Shown piece after piece: positions 43,839 to 52,593 of a DNA stretch of 64,000 nucleotides. Both the position numbers and the translations under genes were made by a program. The notes beneath the pieces were generated by a model. The model searched no databases and was not told the origin of the DNA. It was given only the letters and a program-made list of their open reading frames with translations. The DNA comes from Nocardia concava NBRC 100430 (GTDB lineage: Bacteria; Actinomycetota; Actinomycetes; Mycobacteriales; Mycobacteriaceae), in contig NZ_BAFX01000201.1 in assembly GCF_000308815.1 (NCBI RefSeq), forward strand, positions 1 through 64,000, written 5' to 3'. Each line of letters begins with the position of its first letter. Within the stretch, counting starts at the first letter, position 1.

Positions 43839-44375
43839 CAGCGGCATTCGATTTCCCGACGCGGCTACAGGCCGGATCTTGGCGAGGTATTCGGGGATGA
43901 GATCGATTGGCCGGCCCGACATCTCGTTCAGCTTGTTGCGTATGCACACGTCATCCGAGTCGTCGATCTGGAGCAGTGGACGCCGTAACCGCAGTGACCA
44001 TGCTCCGGCACGCTTGTCGGGGAAACAGCGCAACTGCGGCACCAGGGGTACCAGTTCAACGCCTGTGAGATAGGGGCTGAGCTGGTGGATGTCGATCTCA
44101 CAGCTTCTCGTGAAGTCTCGACCGGCGATGTTCAGCGGCTTCTCGTACGGCAGGACGGGTGTCGTCACCTCGGCGGAGCCGATCACTCGCGTTCGGTCGC
44201 GGGTCGGGTTGTGCCAGCATCCTCGCGTGGTGAGAACCAGCAGCCGGTCTCCGATCCGGAGCCTGTTCACCTCAGCGCGGTGTGTGGCGGGGAACGCCAT
44301 TCTAGATTCGCGCAGCACCCAGGCGACGGCCTCGCGTTCGCCGAGGATCAGCAGGTAGGTGGCAGGTGGTGTCAC
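43812..44375 (-). CDS. PUA/EVE-like domain protein, possible modified-base reader
   Basis: A 187-residue protein. Residues ~7-110 follow the EVE/PUA-superfamily pattern: a first strand YLLILGEREAVAWVL, then RLRIGDRLLVLTTRG, then RVIGSAEVTTPV. EVE and related domains bind modified cytosines or adenines in DNA or RNA and are frequent in type IV restriction and other defence loci. GTG 44375 is preferred on family similarity (a GGAGAG element is adjacent); the open frame upstream is non-homologous. It is divergent from the large helicase gene and may share its regulatory region. Confidence 0.5.
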   Translation of the reverse strand: MTPPATYLLILGEREAVAWVLRESRMAFPATHRAEVNRLRIGDRLLVLTTRGCWHNPTRDRTRVIGSAEVTTPVLPYEKPLNIAGRDFTRSCEIDIHQLSPYLTGVELVPLVPQLRCFPDKRAGAWSLRLRRPLLQIDDSDDVCIRNKLNEMSGRPIDLIPEYLAKIRPVAASGNRMPLLPPSSHPG

Positions 44376-44639
44376 CTCTCCATCCTGGCGTACGGGACCG
44401 ACTTTGATGCTGTGCGGATTGCCAACTTGGCGGGCGCTGACACGATGGGACGTGTCGGTACCCACGCATACGCTCGACACAACGGTGACGGTGGACGATG
44501 CGAGCACCACACGACGGCGCGTACCGATGAAGTCGGGTGGCGGGCCTGGGATTCGGACATTACAACTGAAGAGTCCGGCGGGTCATACACTGAGATCCGC
44601 TGCACACAATGCCGCACACAATTGGAGGCGAGGGGGACG

Positions 44640-47600
44640 ATGGACGTTTTCGACGTGCATGAACGGCTGGTCGAGGACTATAAATCGTTCACAACTTCTT
44701 CCGTCGACCCTCGCGAGCCGAGGATCGCGCAGCACGTGGACGAGCGTATCCGCGATGGTGAGCAGTGGCCGCCGCCGTGGGTGTCGTTGAATCCCATGTT
44801 CGCCGGCGGCGGTTCGATCTCCGAGCTCGTCGCGCAGGATCTGCTGCATCCTGAATGCGAGCGGATCTTCCGGCACAAGGACGAGAACGGGCCGGTGTCG
44901 GATTCGACCATCACTCTGCACCGACATCAGCGGGAAGCGGTCGAGGTCGCGCGTTCGGGGCTGAGCTATGTGTTGACGACCGGCACCGGGTCGGGCAAAT
45001 CGTTGTCCTACATCATTCCGATCGTGGACCGGGTGCTTCGTCAGGACCGTCAGCCTGGCGTCAAGGCGATCATCGTGTATCCGATGAACGCGCTGGCCAA
45101 CAGTCAGCTGGGCGAGCTGACCAAGTTCCTGCGCTGGGGTTATCCGGAGGGCGCGGAGCCGGTGACGTTCGCCCGCTACACCGGTCAGGAGAAAGGCGAG
45201 GAGCGGGAGCGCATTCTGCGTGACCCGCCGGACATCCTGCTCACCAACTACGTCATGCTCGAGCTGGTGCTGACTCGTCCCGAAGAGCGGCGGCGGCTGG
45301 TCGACGCGGCGCAGGGCCTGCAGTTCCTGGTGTTGGACGAGCTACACACCTACCGCGGTCGTCAGGGTGCGGATGTGGCGATGCTGGTGCGTCGGGTACG
45401 CGATGCGTGCGAGTCGCCGAATCTGCAGTGCGTAGGCACCTCGGCGACGATGGCCAGCTCGGTGACCACCGCCGAGCAGAAGCGGGTCGTGGCGGAGGTG
45501 GCGGGCAATATCTTCGGCACCGAGGTCACCCCGGAGCGGGTGATCGGTGAGACCCTCGACCATGCGACGGTCGGCGATCCAGAGGACCTTGCGGGGCTGG
45601 CCGCGAATGTTAGGGCGGGCGGTGTGAGCGGTGGCTACGCCGAGATCGCCGAATCGCCGCTGGCGGCGTGGATCGAGAAGACCTTCGGACTGGCCATTGA
45701 AACCGGGACCGAGCTGGTGGTGCGGCAGAGTCCAGCCCGGGTGCGGGATGCCGCAGCGCATCTGGCCGAGCTCACGATGTCGACGGTCGACGATTGCGAG
45801 CGCGCGATCCGGAACACGCTGCTGCGGGGATCGGCCGCGACGAATCCGGTTACGCATCGCCCGTTGTTCGCGTTCCGGCTGCACCAGTTCCTGTCCAAGG
45901 GCGACACGGTGTACGCGTCGATCGGGGAGGAGAGCGAGCGGTACCTCACCTCCCAGTACCAGGTGGCGGTGCCCGATCGTCCCGATCACATCCTGCTGCC
46001 GCTGGCGTTCTGCCGTGAGTGCGGTCAGGAGTATTACGTCATCACCCGCACCGAAGAGAGCGGGCAGATCCGGTACCGGTCACGTCAGGATCGTGACGAG
46101 AGCGGCGACTCGCGCACCGACGGCTACCTCTACATCTCCTCTGAGCACCCGTGGCCCGCGGACCCGGTGGCCGACGGCAGACTTCCCGATACCTGGGTGG
46201 AGGACGGTGATGTCCTCGAGCGGCTCCAGCGGTACTTGCCGCGTCGGGTGCGCCTGGATGTTTCGGGTGACGAGGTGTCCGCGGGCGGCGCCTTCGCCGC
46301 GTTCGTTCCGACTCCGTTCCGCTTCTGCCTGCGCTGCCGGGTCGCCTATGAGCAGACTCGCGGCCGCGACTTCGCCAAGCTGGCGACGCTCGATGTCGAA
46401 GGCCGCAGTTCGGCCGTGTCCGTCTTGAGCTCGTCGATCGTGAGTTCTCTCAAACGGCTTCCACCGGAACAGCTTTCCGAGACGGCGCGCAAGCTGTTGA
46501 CGTTCGTGGACAACCGCCAGGACGCGAGCCTGCAGGCCGGGCACTTCAATGACTTCGTGCAAGTGACTCAGCTGCGCGGCGCGCTGCACCGGGCACTGCT
46601 GGACTCGCCTGCGCGACACGATGATATCGCGCAGCGGGCGGTCAAGGCACTGGGCATCGACTTCGCCGACTATGCCAAGAACCCGGAGGCGGTCTACGGT
46701 CCTCGGATCGCCGCACAGCGCGCGTTCACCGCGTTCGTCGAGTACCGCCTGTATGTCGATCTGCAGCGCGGATGGCGGGTCACGATGCCCAACCTCGAGC
46801 AGACCGGTTTGCTGCGCATCGAATACGAGTCACTGCCGGAGATCGCCGCCGACCAGTCGGTGTGGGCTGGGGCCGCTCCGGCGTTGCGGGAAGCGCACGG
46901 CGAGCAGCGTGAGGAGCTGTGCCGCATCGTGCTCGACGAGTTCCGCCGGGAGCTGGCGATCGAGGTTGATTGCCTGAGCGAGGATGGCTTCGACCGTGTC
47001 CGGCGTCAGTCCGACCAGCATCTGACGGGCCTGTGGTCGATTCCGCGGCACGAGTCGGCCCCGCAGCCCGCGACCGTGTCTACGGCGGCGGGCAGTGCGG
47101 GCAAGCCGCGCGCGGACATCCGTCTCACCTGGCGATCGCTGTTGGGGCGCTACGTCCGTGACCGCAGCGGGCTGCGCCAACTCGACGGCGAGAAGCTGAA
47201 AGGCCCTGACATTCAGCAGGTGATCGATGATGTGCTCAAGGTGATGGAGCGGACCGGTCTGCTCACCACGGTGCACGCACCGCACCTGGCAGGCCCCGCG
47301 TACCGGCTGAAAGCGTCCTCGATCATCTGGCAGGTCGGTGACGGGAACCAGGCCGCAGTCGATCTCCTGCGCAAGACCGTCGATCCGGATCTCGGATCGA
47401 AGGTGAACGGATTCTTCCGGGATCTCTACCGCGACAACGCTTCCGCGCTGGCGGGCCTACACGCTCGCGAGCACACCGCGCAGGTCGATTCGGCACGTCG
47501 CGAGGAGCGTGAGGAGGAGTTCCGGTCCGGCCGCCTGCCGGTCATGTACTGCTCGCCGACCATGGAGCTGGGCGTCGACATCGCCGACCTCAATGCCGTG

Positions 47601-49775
47601 GCGTTGCGCAATGTTCCACCGACGCCGGCGAACTACGCTCAGCGCAGCGGCCGGGCCGGTCGCTCCGGGCAGCCCGCGCTGGTCGTGACTTATTGCGCGA
47701 CAGGCAATTCCCACGACCAGTACTACTTCCGCCGGTCGGCGGACATGGTGGCCGGTTCGGTGGCCGCGCCGCGGCTGGATCTGACCAACGAGGCGTTGCT
47801 CGCCTCGCACCTGCACGCGGTGTGGCTGGCCGAGACCCGTGCCGACTTGCACTCGCGGATGCCTCAGCTGCTGCAGATCGACGTGGAGGGAATGCCGCTT
47901 CACGATGAGCTGCGTAAGACTCTGGCCGATCCGGGTGCCGTTCAGCGAGCGAAAGATCGTGCGGCCGACGTGATTTCACCGTTGATCCCGGATCTGCGGA
48001 AGACTTCCTGGTGGCATGAGCAGTGGGCCGACGAGGTGATCGTCGGGGCTCCGGCGGCGTTCGACTGGCACTGTGGCCGCTGGCGTCAGCTGTATCAGGC
48101 CGCGCTGGATGATCAGGAAGAACAGAACCGCATCGTCCGGGACGTGTCGGCCACCCACCGGGAGCGCAAGGCGGCCGAATCCCGTCGTCTCGATGCCGAA
48201 CGCCAGATGGTATTGCTGCGCAACGAGGATTCCGACCGGACCCATTCGGACTTCTACACCTACCGCTACTTCGCCTCGGAGGGTTTCCTACCCGGGTACA
48301 GCTTCCCGCGCCTGCCCCTGGCGGCCTACATTCCGGCGCTGAAAGCCGGTGGCACCCAAGCCGACGGCCAGTATCTGCAGCGGCCGCGCTTCCTGGCCAT
48401 CCGGGAATTCGGTCCGGGCGCGATCATCTATCACGAGGGTGCGCGCTACCAGGTCAAGCGCATCCAGGTGCCGACGTCCGCACAGGGCGAGGGCGTCGTC
48501 GACACCCAGAACACCCGTCGCTGCGAGGAGTGCGGCTACCACCATGTCGCCAAGCCCGGCCTCGACCGCTGCCAGTATTGCAATGCGGTGCTGGGACCCC
48601 CGCAGTACGACCTGATGCGGATGCAGACCGTCTTCACCCGCCGCCGGGAACGCATCTCCAGCGATGAGGAGGAGCGTCGCCGCGCCGGATTCGAACTGCA
48701 CACCTCCTACCGCTTCCACGACGTCGGTTCGGAACCCAGCAGGCTGCGCGCGACTGTCTTCGATGAACAGGATTCGCTGGCCGTCGTCGACTACGGTGAC
48801 ACCGCGACTGTTCGAGTGACAAATCTCGGCCTGCGGCGACGCCAGAATCCGGACGACCGCGGCTATTGGCTCGACACCGTCAAAGGCAACTGGCTGTCTG
48901 AACGCGACGCCACCGACGACCTTGCCGGCGACGACGGCCTCGATCCTCGTACATCCTCGACCAGGCCGAAGAAGGTCATCCCCTTTGTCGAGGACACTCG
49001 CAATATCCTCGTAATGCGCCTCACCACTGCGGTTTCCGACGAGCAGGCCACCACGCTGCGGTACGCCCTCGAACGCGGTATCGAGGCCGAGTTCCAGCTC
49101 GAAGACGGTGAACTGTCCAGCGAGGCGCTGCCCGACCCGAACGGCCACGCCCGCATGCTGTTCACCGAGTCGGCGGAGGGCGGCGCGGGAGTGCTGCGCA
49201 GGCTGCACGCCGAGCCGGACGCGCTATCCCGCGCCGCTCGCCGTGCCCTCGACATCGCCCATTTCGACACGGCCGGAAACGATCTCGGCAAGGCGATAGG
49301 CGCCCGTGAACGCTGTGAGAAGGCGTGCTACGACTGCCTGCTGTCCTACAGCAACCAGAGTGAGCACGAGCTGATCGATCGGCACACTGTACGCGACCTG
49401 CTGCTGCAGCTCGGGAGCGCGACCGTCGAACCCGACACCAAGCCCAATGACCGCGCAGAGCGGATCGATGCTCTGCGTGCTCTGCTGCGAACCCCGCTCG
49501 AACACAAGCTGCTAGATCTGCTCGTGGAGCACGATTTCGCGCTCCCGACCCGGGTGCACGAACGGATCGACGGTGCCGACGCGACACCGGATCTGGCGTT
49601 CATCGGTCCCGATGCGGGCCTGGCGGTCTTCGTCGACGATTCGACGACGACCGACCCGGACGCCGAGGACCGGCTCAATGACTTCGGTTGGTCGGTGCTG
49701 CGGTTGGGGCCCGACGATGATTGGCTGGACCGGTTGCGTGAGCACTCCTATGTCTTGGGCGAGGGAAGGAAGTAA
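44640..49775 (+). CDS. Giant DEAD/DEAH helicase with C-terminal DUF1998
   Basis: A 1711-residue superfamily 2 helicase, first gene of the operon. Walker A TGTGSGKS (114-121), DELH box (D233-H236), GTSATM motif III, and motif VI QRSGRAGR (1001-1008). Zinc clusters: FCRECG, CLRC, C1295/C1298/C1311/C1314 and the DUF1998 signature C1559-x3-C1563-x2-C1566 (CEKACYDC). This MrfA/YprA-like core with DUF1998 occurs in DISARM (DrmA+DrmB as separate proteins), Druantia (DruE) and repair helicases. The C-terminal ~120 residues resemble a Vsr/DUF559-like end (LEHKLLDLLVEHDFALPTRVHERI) without an obvious nuclease triad. ATG 44640 follows GAGGCGAGGGGG; upstream frame is non-homologous. Confidence 0.8.
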   Translation: MDVFDVHERLVEDYKSFTTSSVDPREPRIAQHVDERIRDGEQWPPPWVSLNPMFAGGGSISELVAQDLLHPECERIFRHKDENGPVSDSTITLHRHQREAVEVARSGLSYVLTTGTGSGKSLSYIIPIVDRVLRQDRQPGVKAIIVYPMNALANSQLGELTKFLRWGYPEGAEPVTFARYTGQEKGEERERILRDPPDILLTNYVMLELVLTRPEERRRLVDAAQGLQFLVLDELHTYRGRQGADVAMLVRRVRDACESPNLQCVGTSATMASSVTTAEQKRVVAEVAGNIFGTEVTPERVIGETLDHATVGDPEDLAGLAANVRAGGVSGGYAEIAESPLAAWIEKTFGLAIETGTELVVRQSPARVRDAAAHLAELTMSTVDDCERAIRNTLLRGSAATNPVTHRPLFAFRLHQFLSKGDTVYASIGEESERYLTSQYQVAVPDRPDHILLPLAFCRECGQEYYVITRTEESGQIRYRSRQDRDESGDSRTDGYLYISSEHPWPADPVADGRLPDTWVEDGDVLERLQRYLPRRVRLDVSGDEVSAGGAFAAFVPTPFRFCLRCRVAYEQTRGRDFAKLATLDVEGRSSAVSVLSSSIVSSLKRLPPEQLSETARKLLTFVDNRQDASLQAGHFNDFVQVTQLRGALHRALLDSPARHDDIAQRAVKALGIDFADYAKNPEAVYGPRIAAQRAFTAFVEYRLYVDLQRGWRVTMPNLEQTGLLRIEYESLPEIAADQSVWAGAAPALREAHGEQREELCRIVLDEFRRELAIEVDCLSEDGFDRVRRQSDQHLTGLWSIPRHESAPQPATVSTAAGSAGKPRADIRLTWRSLLGRYVRDRSGLRQLDGEKLKGPDIQQVIDDVLKVMERTGLLTTVHAPHLAGPAYRLKASSIIWQVGDGNQAAVDLLRKTVDPDLGSKVNGFFRDLYRDNASALAGLHAREHTAQVDSARREEREEEFRSGRLPVMYCSPTMELGVDIADLNAVALRNVPPTPANYAQRSGRAGRSGQPALVVTYCATGNSHDQYYFRRSADMVAGSVAAPRLDLTNEALLASHLHAVWLAETRADLHSRMPQLLQIDVEGMPLHDELRKTLADPGAVQRAKDRAADVISPLIPDLRKTSWWHEQWADEVIVGAPAAFDWHCGRWRQLYQAALDDQEEQNRIVRDVSATHRERKAAESRRLDAERQMVLLRNEDSDRTHSDFYTYRYFASEGFLPGYSFPRLPLAAYIPALKAGGTQADGQYLQRPRFLAIREFGPGAIIYHEGARYQVKRIQVPTSAQGEGVVDTQNTRRCEECGYHHVAKPGLDRCQYCNAVLGPPQYDLMRMQTVFTRRRERISSDEEERRRAGFELHTSYRFHDVGSEPSRLRATVFDEQDSLAVVDYGDTATVRVTNLGLRRRQNPDDRGYWLDTVKGNWLSERDATDDLAGDDGLDPRTSSTRPKKVIPFVEDTRNILVMRLTTAVSDEQATTLRYALERGIEAEFQLEDGELSSEALPDPNGHARMLFTESAEGGAGVLRRLHAEPDALSRAARRALDIAHFDTAGNDLGKAIGARERCEKACYDCLLSYSNQSEHELIDRHTVRDLLLQLGSATVEPDTKPNDRAERIDALRALLRTPLEHKLLDLLVEHDFALPTRVHERIDGADATPDLAFIGPDAGLAVFVDDSTTTDPDAEDRLNDFGWSVLRLGPDDDWLDRLREHSYVLGEGRK

Positions 49776-49779
49776 TCGA

Positions 49780-52593
49780 ATGGGTTTCGCCGCAGGCAAC
49801 CTGGTGTCGGCGCGAGGCAGGGAGTGGGTCGTGCTGCCCGACAGCACCGACGAGTTCCTGATTCTGCGTCCATTGGGCGGCTCGGACGACGACATCGCCG
49901 GAGTGCTGATCAGCGAGGGCGTCACCCCCGCGACCTTCCCGGCCCCCGATCCGAAGGATCTGGGTGATCATTTCAGCGCGAGCCTGCTGCGCAGCGCACT
50001 GCGCATCGGATTCCGTTCCACCGCAGGCCCGTTCCGCTGTCTGGCCAAGATCGCCGTGCAGCCGCGTGCCTATCAGCTGGTGCCGCTCATGATGGCGCTG
50101 CGGCAGGATGTGGCGCGGCTGTTGATCGCCGATGACGTCGGTATCGGCAAGACCATCGAGGCGGGCCTCGTCGCGACCGAACTGCTCGAGGTGGGTGCGG
50201 CCCGCGGTCTGAGCGTGCTGTGCAGCCCGGCGCTGGCCGAGCAGTGGCAGCGGGAGTTACGTGAGAAGTTCGGTCTGGAAGCCGAATTGGTGCTGCCGAG
50301 CACCGTGCGCCGGCTCGAGCGCGCCCGGCTGGGCACCGAGTCGATCTTCGAGCGCTTCCCGATCACTGTGGTCTCCACCGACTTCATCAAGAGCTCGCGC
50401 CGCCGCCACGAATTCCTGCGCACCTGCCCGGATCTGGTGATCGTGGACGAGGTGCACACCTGCGTCTCCGACGGCACCCGCGCCAGCACCGGCCGCACCC
50501 AGCGCTATGAGCTGCTTCGCGACCTCGCCAAAGACGTTCAGCGGCACATGATCCTGGTCAGTGCCACTCCACACAGCGGCAAGGAGCAGGCGTTCCGCAA
50601 TCTGCTCGGCCTACTCGACACGGACCTCGAGACGATCGACCTCGAGCAGGTCAGGGGCCGTGAGCGGCTGGCTCGCCATTTTGTGCAACGCCGTCGCGCG
50701 GACATCAGTCAGTATGTTGGCGAAGACACACCCTTTCCGGAAAAGCGTGTCCCCAAAGAGGTTTCGTACACCCTGAGCCCCGAATACCGGGCACTGTTCG
50801 AGAAGGTACTCAACTACGCCCGCGAGACAGTGCGCACGGAGAACGGCGATCTCGCCCGCAGGGTCAACTGGTGGTCGGCGCTGGCTTTGCTGCGCGCCAT
50901 GGCGTCCTCGCCACGCGCGGCCGCGCAAACACTGCGCACTCGCGCCGCCGCCGCTGCTGCGGATTCAGTGGCTGATGCCGACGCCATCGGACGCTCGGTG
51001 GTGCTCGACCTGTCCGACGACGAAACCGGCGAAACCCCCGACAGCAGCCCCGGCGCCGACACCGGAGAGAATGGCTCGAGCGCCACCGAACGACGGCTAC
51101 GCGGCTTCCTGAGCGAGGCACGCAAGCTGGAAGGCAAGGCGGACAATAAGATCCGCGCTCTGATCGAAGAGGTGGAAAAGCTGCTGGAGCAGAATTGCGA
51201 TCCCATCGTATTCTGCCGATTCATCGACACCGCCGACTACGTCGCCGAGCAGCTGACCAAAGCGCTCGGCAGCAAGGTCACCGTCCGATCGGTCACCGGC
51301 ACCCTCCCGCCGAATGAGCGAGTGGCCCGCATCGACGAGCTGACAGCCACACCCGGACGCCACGTACTGGTTGCTACCGACTGCCTTTCCGAAGGCGTGA
51401 ACCTCCAGAAGTCGTTCCAAGCGGTCGTGCACTACGACCTGGCTTGGAACCCCACACGCCACGAACAGCGGGAAGGCCGCGTCGACCGATTCGGTCAATT
51501 TGCCAATCAGGTGCACGCGGTCACGCTCTACGGCCTCGACAACCATATCGACGGCATCGTGCTCGAGGTATTGCTGCGCAAGCACGAAGCTATTCGCAAG
51601 GCAACGGGTGTCTCGGTGCCGGTGCCGGACTCCAACGATGCAGTGGTAGAAGCCCTCATGGAGGGCTTGCTGCTGCGCGGTCACGACACCGAACAGCTGA
51701 GCCTCGACCTCGGTATTCAGGCCAAGCAACGTGGCCTGTACACGGAATGGGAATCAGCGGCGAACCGCGAGAAGATCTCCAGGACCAAGTACGCCCAGCA
51801 CGCCATCAAGCCCGAAGAAGTGGCAGCCGAAGTCGCCACCATCCGCGAGTCCCTCGGCACCCCAGCCGAAGTCGCCGAATTCACCGAGCACTCGCTGCGC
51901 GCATTGCGCTCCACCGTGACCCCGAACAGGTCGGGGTTCACCGCGACCCTGGTGACCCTGCCGATCGGCCTGCGCGATGCGCTGCCGTCCGATCGGCGCG
52001 ATCCCCAGCGATTCGTCCGCGATCTGCCGGTCCAGCCCGGCGAAGCGCTGCTCAGCCGCACCGATGCGGCGGTGGAGTCCATCGCGCGGTATGTCCTGGA
52101 ATCCGCACTCGATGACAAGGCCGACACCGAGACTCGGCCCGCGAGCCGTTGCGCAGTGGTGCGGACGAACGCGGTGAACGCCCGCACCACCCTGCTGCTG
52201 GTGCGTTACCGATTCCATCTTCAGCTGCCCGCTCGCGGCGGCGGGCGAGAATTGGTCGCCGAGGACGTGGCTACCCTCGCGTTCGAAGGCTCTCCCGCAC
52301 AAGCACGCTGGCTGGACGAAGCGTCCGCACCGGTGTTGCTGGCGGCGCAGCCGTCCGGCAACGTTCCTGAAACCCAAGCCCGCCAATTCATTTCGCGCAG
52401 TATCGACGGTCTCGCCGATCTGGATGGATATCTGGAAAAGCATGGTCGCCTGTTGGCCGACCGGCTGTTGCAATCGCATCGCCGAGTCCGGCAGGCGTCG
52501 TCGGAGATCGTGCGTGGTTTGAAGGTAACTGTGGAGCCGTCCGCGGATGTGCTCGGCGTGTTCGTGTTCGTGCCGCCGGTGGGAGGGGCGTAG
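49780..52593 (+). CDS. SNF2/RapA-type helicase, DrmD-like
   Basis: A 937-residue SNF2-family ATPase. Motif I is D118-D-V-G-I-G-K-T125 (ADDVGIGKTIEAGL), motif II D223-E-V-H226, motif III LVSATPHSG, motif V ATDCLSEGVNLQ, and motif VI R564-E-G-R567-V-D-R570 (REGRVDRFGQ). The overall length and order resemble DrmD, the SNF2 helicase of class 1 DISARM, and RapA-like remodellers. ATG 49780 follows the preceding stop by four bases with GAAGGAAG upstream. A Ser/Asp/Glu-rich linker (about 395-440) separates the two helicase halves. It ends immediately before the methyltransferase ATG. Confidence 0.85.
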   Translation: MGFAAGNLVSARGREWVVLPDSTDEFLILRPLGGSDDDIAGVLISEGVTPATFPAPDPKDLGDHFSASLLRSALRIGFRSTAGPFRCLAKIAVQPRAYQLVPLMMALRQDVARLLIADDVGIGKTIEAGLVATELLEVGAARGLSVLCSPALAEQWQRELREKFGLEAELVLPSTVRRLERARLGTESIFERFPITVVSTDFIKSSRRRHEFLRTCPDLVIVDEVHTCVSDGTRASTGRTQRYELLRDLAKDVQRHMILVSATPHSGKEQAFRNLLGLLDTDLETIDLEQVRGRERLARHFVQRRRADISQYVGEDTPFPEKRVPKEVSYTLSPEYRALFEKVLNYARETVRTENGDLARRVNWWSALALLRAMASSPRAAAQTLRTRAAAAAADSVADADAIGRSVVLDLSDDETGETPDSSPGADTGENGSSATERRLRGFLSEARKLEGKADNKIRALIEEVEKLLEQNCDPIVFCRFIDTADYVAEQLTKALGSKVTVRSVTGTLPPNERVARIDELTATPGRHVLVATDCLSEGVNLQKSFQAVVHYDLAWNPTRHEQREGRVDRFGQFANQVHAVTLYGLDNHIDGIVLEVLLRKHEAIRKATGVSVPVPDSNDAVVEALMEGLLLRGHDTEQLSLDLGIQAKQRGLYTEWESAANREKISRTKYAQHAIKPEEVAAEVATIRESLGTPAEVAEFTEHSLRALRSTVTPNRSGFTATLVTLPIGLRDALPSDRRDPQRFVRDLPVQPGEALLSRTDAAVESIARYVLESALDDKADTETRPASRCAVVRTNAVNARTTLLLVRYRFHLQLPARGGGRELVAEDVATLAFEGSPAQARWLDEASAPVLLAAQPSGNVPETQARQFISRSIDGLADLDGYLEKHGRLLADRLLQSHRRVRQASSEIVRGLKVTVEPSADVLGVFVFVPPVGGA

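Noticed and set aside
44085..44639. Extended N-terminus for the giant helicase
   Set aside because: The frame is open but crosses the divergent PUA-like gene, lacks helicase-family text, and ATG 44640 has a strong ribosome site.
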